From the NCBI GenBank assembly GCA_045633505.1, contig JAZQYK010000059.1, forward strand, positions 1 through 5,142: DNA of 5,142 bases, given 5' to 3'. Origin of the DNA: Fimenecus sp045633505 (GTDB taxonomy: Bacteria; Bacillota; Clostridia; Oscillospirales; Acutalibacteraceae). This document shows positions 4,852-5,142 of this stretch, in pieces. The translations under genes and the position numbers were made by a program. Position 1 is the first letter of the stretch; each line of letters starts with the position of its first letter. The notes below the pieces were generated by a model. That model made no database searches and was not told where the DNA came from. It was given only the letters and a program-made list of their open reading frames with translations.

Positions 4852-5142
4852 ATGAAAGAACTTGTTAAAAGTTTCGGATATGCTTTTCAGGGAATTTTCA
4901 CGGCAATAAAAAAAGAACGTAATATGCGAATACATATTGTCTGTATGCTTTATATGTATTTCTTTCTGTTTTATTTCGACTTTTTTGAAATTACAAGAAC
5001 AGAACTTGCAATAATATTTATAGCAAACGGATTAGTTATCGGTGCTGAGCTTATCAACACCGCAATCGAATCAGCGGTTGATTTGCAAGGGGACAAGCAT
5101 ACTGAATATGGCAGAATCGCAAAGGATTGTGCAGCCGGAGCG
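4852..5142 (+). CDS. dgkA: Diacylglycerol/undecaprenol kinase, DgkA family (3' end beyond window)
   Basis: The 97 visible codons form the N-terminal part of a small integral membrane lipid kinase; the frame is still open at the window end. Family motifs are intact: SFGYAFQGI at 7-15, KKERNMRIH at 20-28 (ERN at 22-24), the AELINTAIESAVDL helix at 65-78 with catalytic-type E66, N69, E73 and D77, and AKDCAAGA at 90-97. Hydrophobic segments lie at about 29-45 and 51-68, and a third is expected just beyond the edge. Gram-positive members phosphorylate undecaprenol, or diacylglycerol, at the inner membrane using ATP, recycling the carrier lipid for wall synthesis. The ATG follows ybeY by 6 bases, with AAGGA (4837-4841) as binding site inside the ybeY end. 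By analogy with the Bacillus order, cdd and era may follow outside the window. About 20-45 residues are probably missing. Confidence 0.93.
   Translation, partial: MKELVKSFGYAFQGIFTAIKKERNMRIHIVCMLYMYFFLFYFDFFEITRTELAIIFIANGLVIGAELINTAIESAVDLQGDKHTEYGRIAKDCAAGA

Overview
The window looks like a chromosomal segment of a low-GC, spore-forming Firmicute, most likely a gut-type clostridium (Ruminococcaceae/Oscillospiraceae-like). This is inferred from gene content (YlbJ, YqfC and YqfD are sporulation proteins), AT-rich codon use, GGTGA-type ribosome binding sites and TTG starts. No species-level marker is present.

Bases 1-702 are an accessory island. A minus-strand gene for a 116-residue four-helix-bundle protein (S23 / 23S rRNA intervening-sequence protein family) sits between two perfect 107-bp direct repeats (1-107 and 576-682). 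The repeats, and the leader between the gene and the second repeat (472-575), are built of short stem-loops separated by the heptamer TCGATAT or its complement ATATCGA. The heptamer changes orientation once, so the leader RNA could fold into a nested, many-branched tree. No 23S rRNA, transposase or reverse transcriptase is visible. This is the most unusual part of the window.

Bases 703-1755 (minus) encode a YlbJ/SpoVV-like sporulation membrane protein. It is divergent from the plus-strand cluster yqfC-yqfD-phoH-ybeY-dgkA (1854 to the window end), which matches the well-known Bacillus/Clostridium order except that pgpH (yqfF) is missing between phoH and ybeY. The ylbJ/yqfC intergenic region holds a perfect 8-bp inverted repeat carrying a sigma-E-like -10 on the minus strand, suggesting mother-cell control of both sides.

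A near-consensus vegetative promoter (ATGACA, 17 bp, extended -10 TGTTATAAT) overlaps the end of yqfD. It probably lets phoH, ybeY and dgkA be expressed in growing cells independently of the sporulation genes yqfCD. In this reading ylbJ and yqfCD serve spore formation, while PhoH (ATPase), YbeY (rRNA processing) and DgkA (lipid kinase, cut by the window edge) are RNA-related and envelope housekeeping functions.
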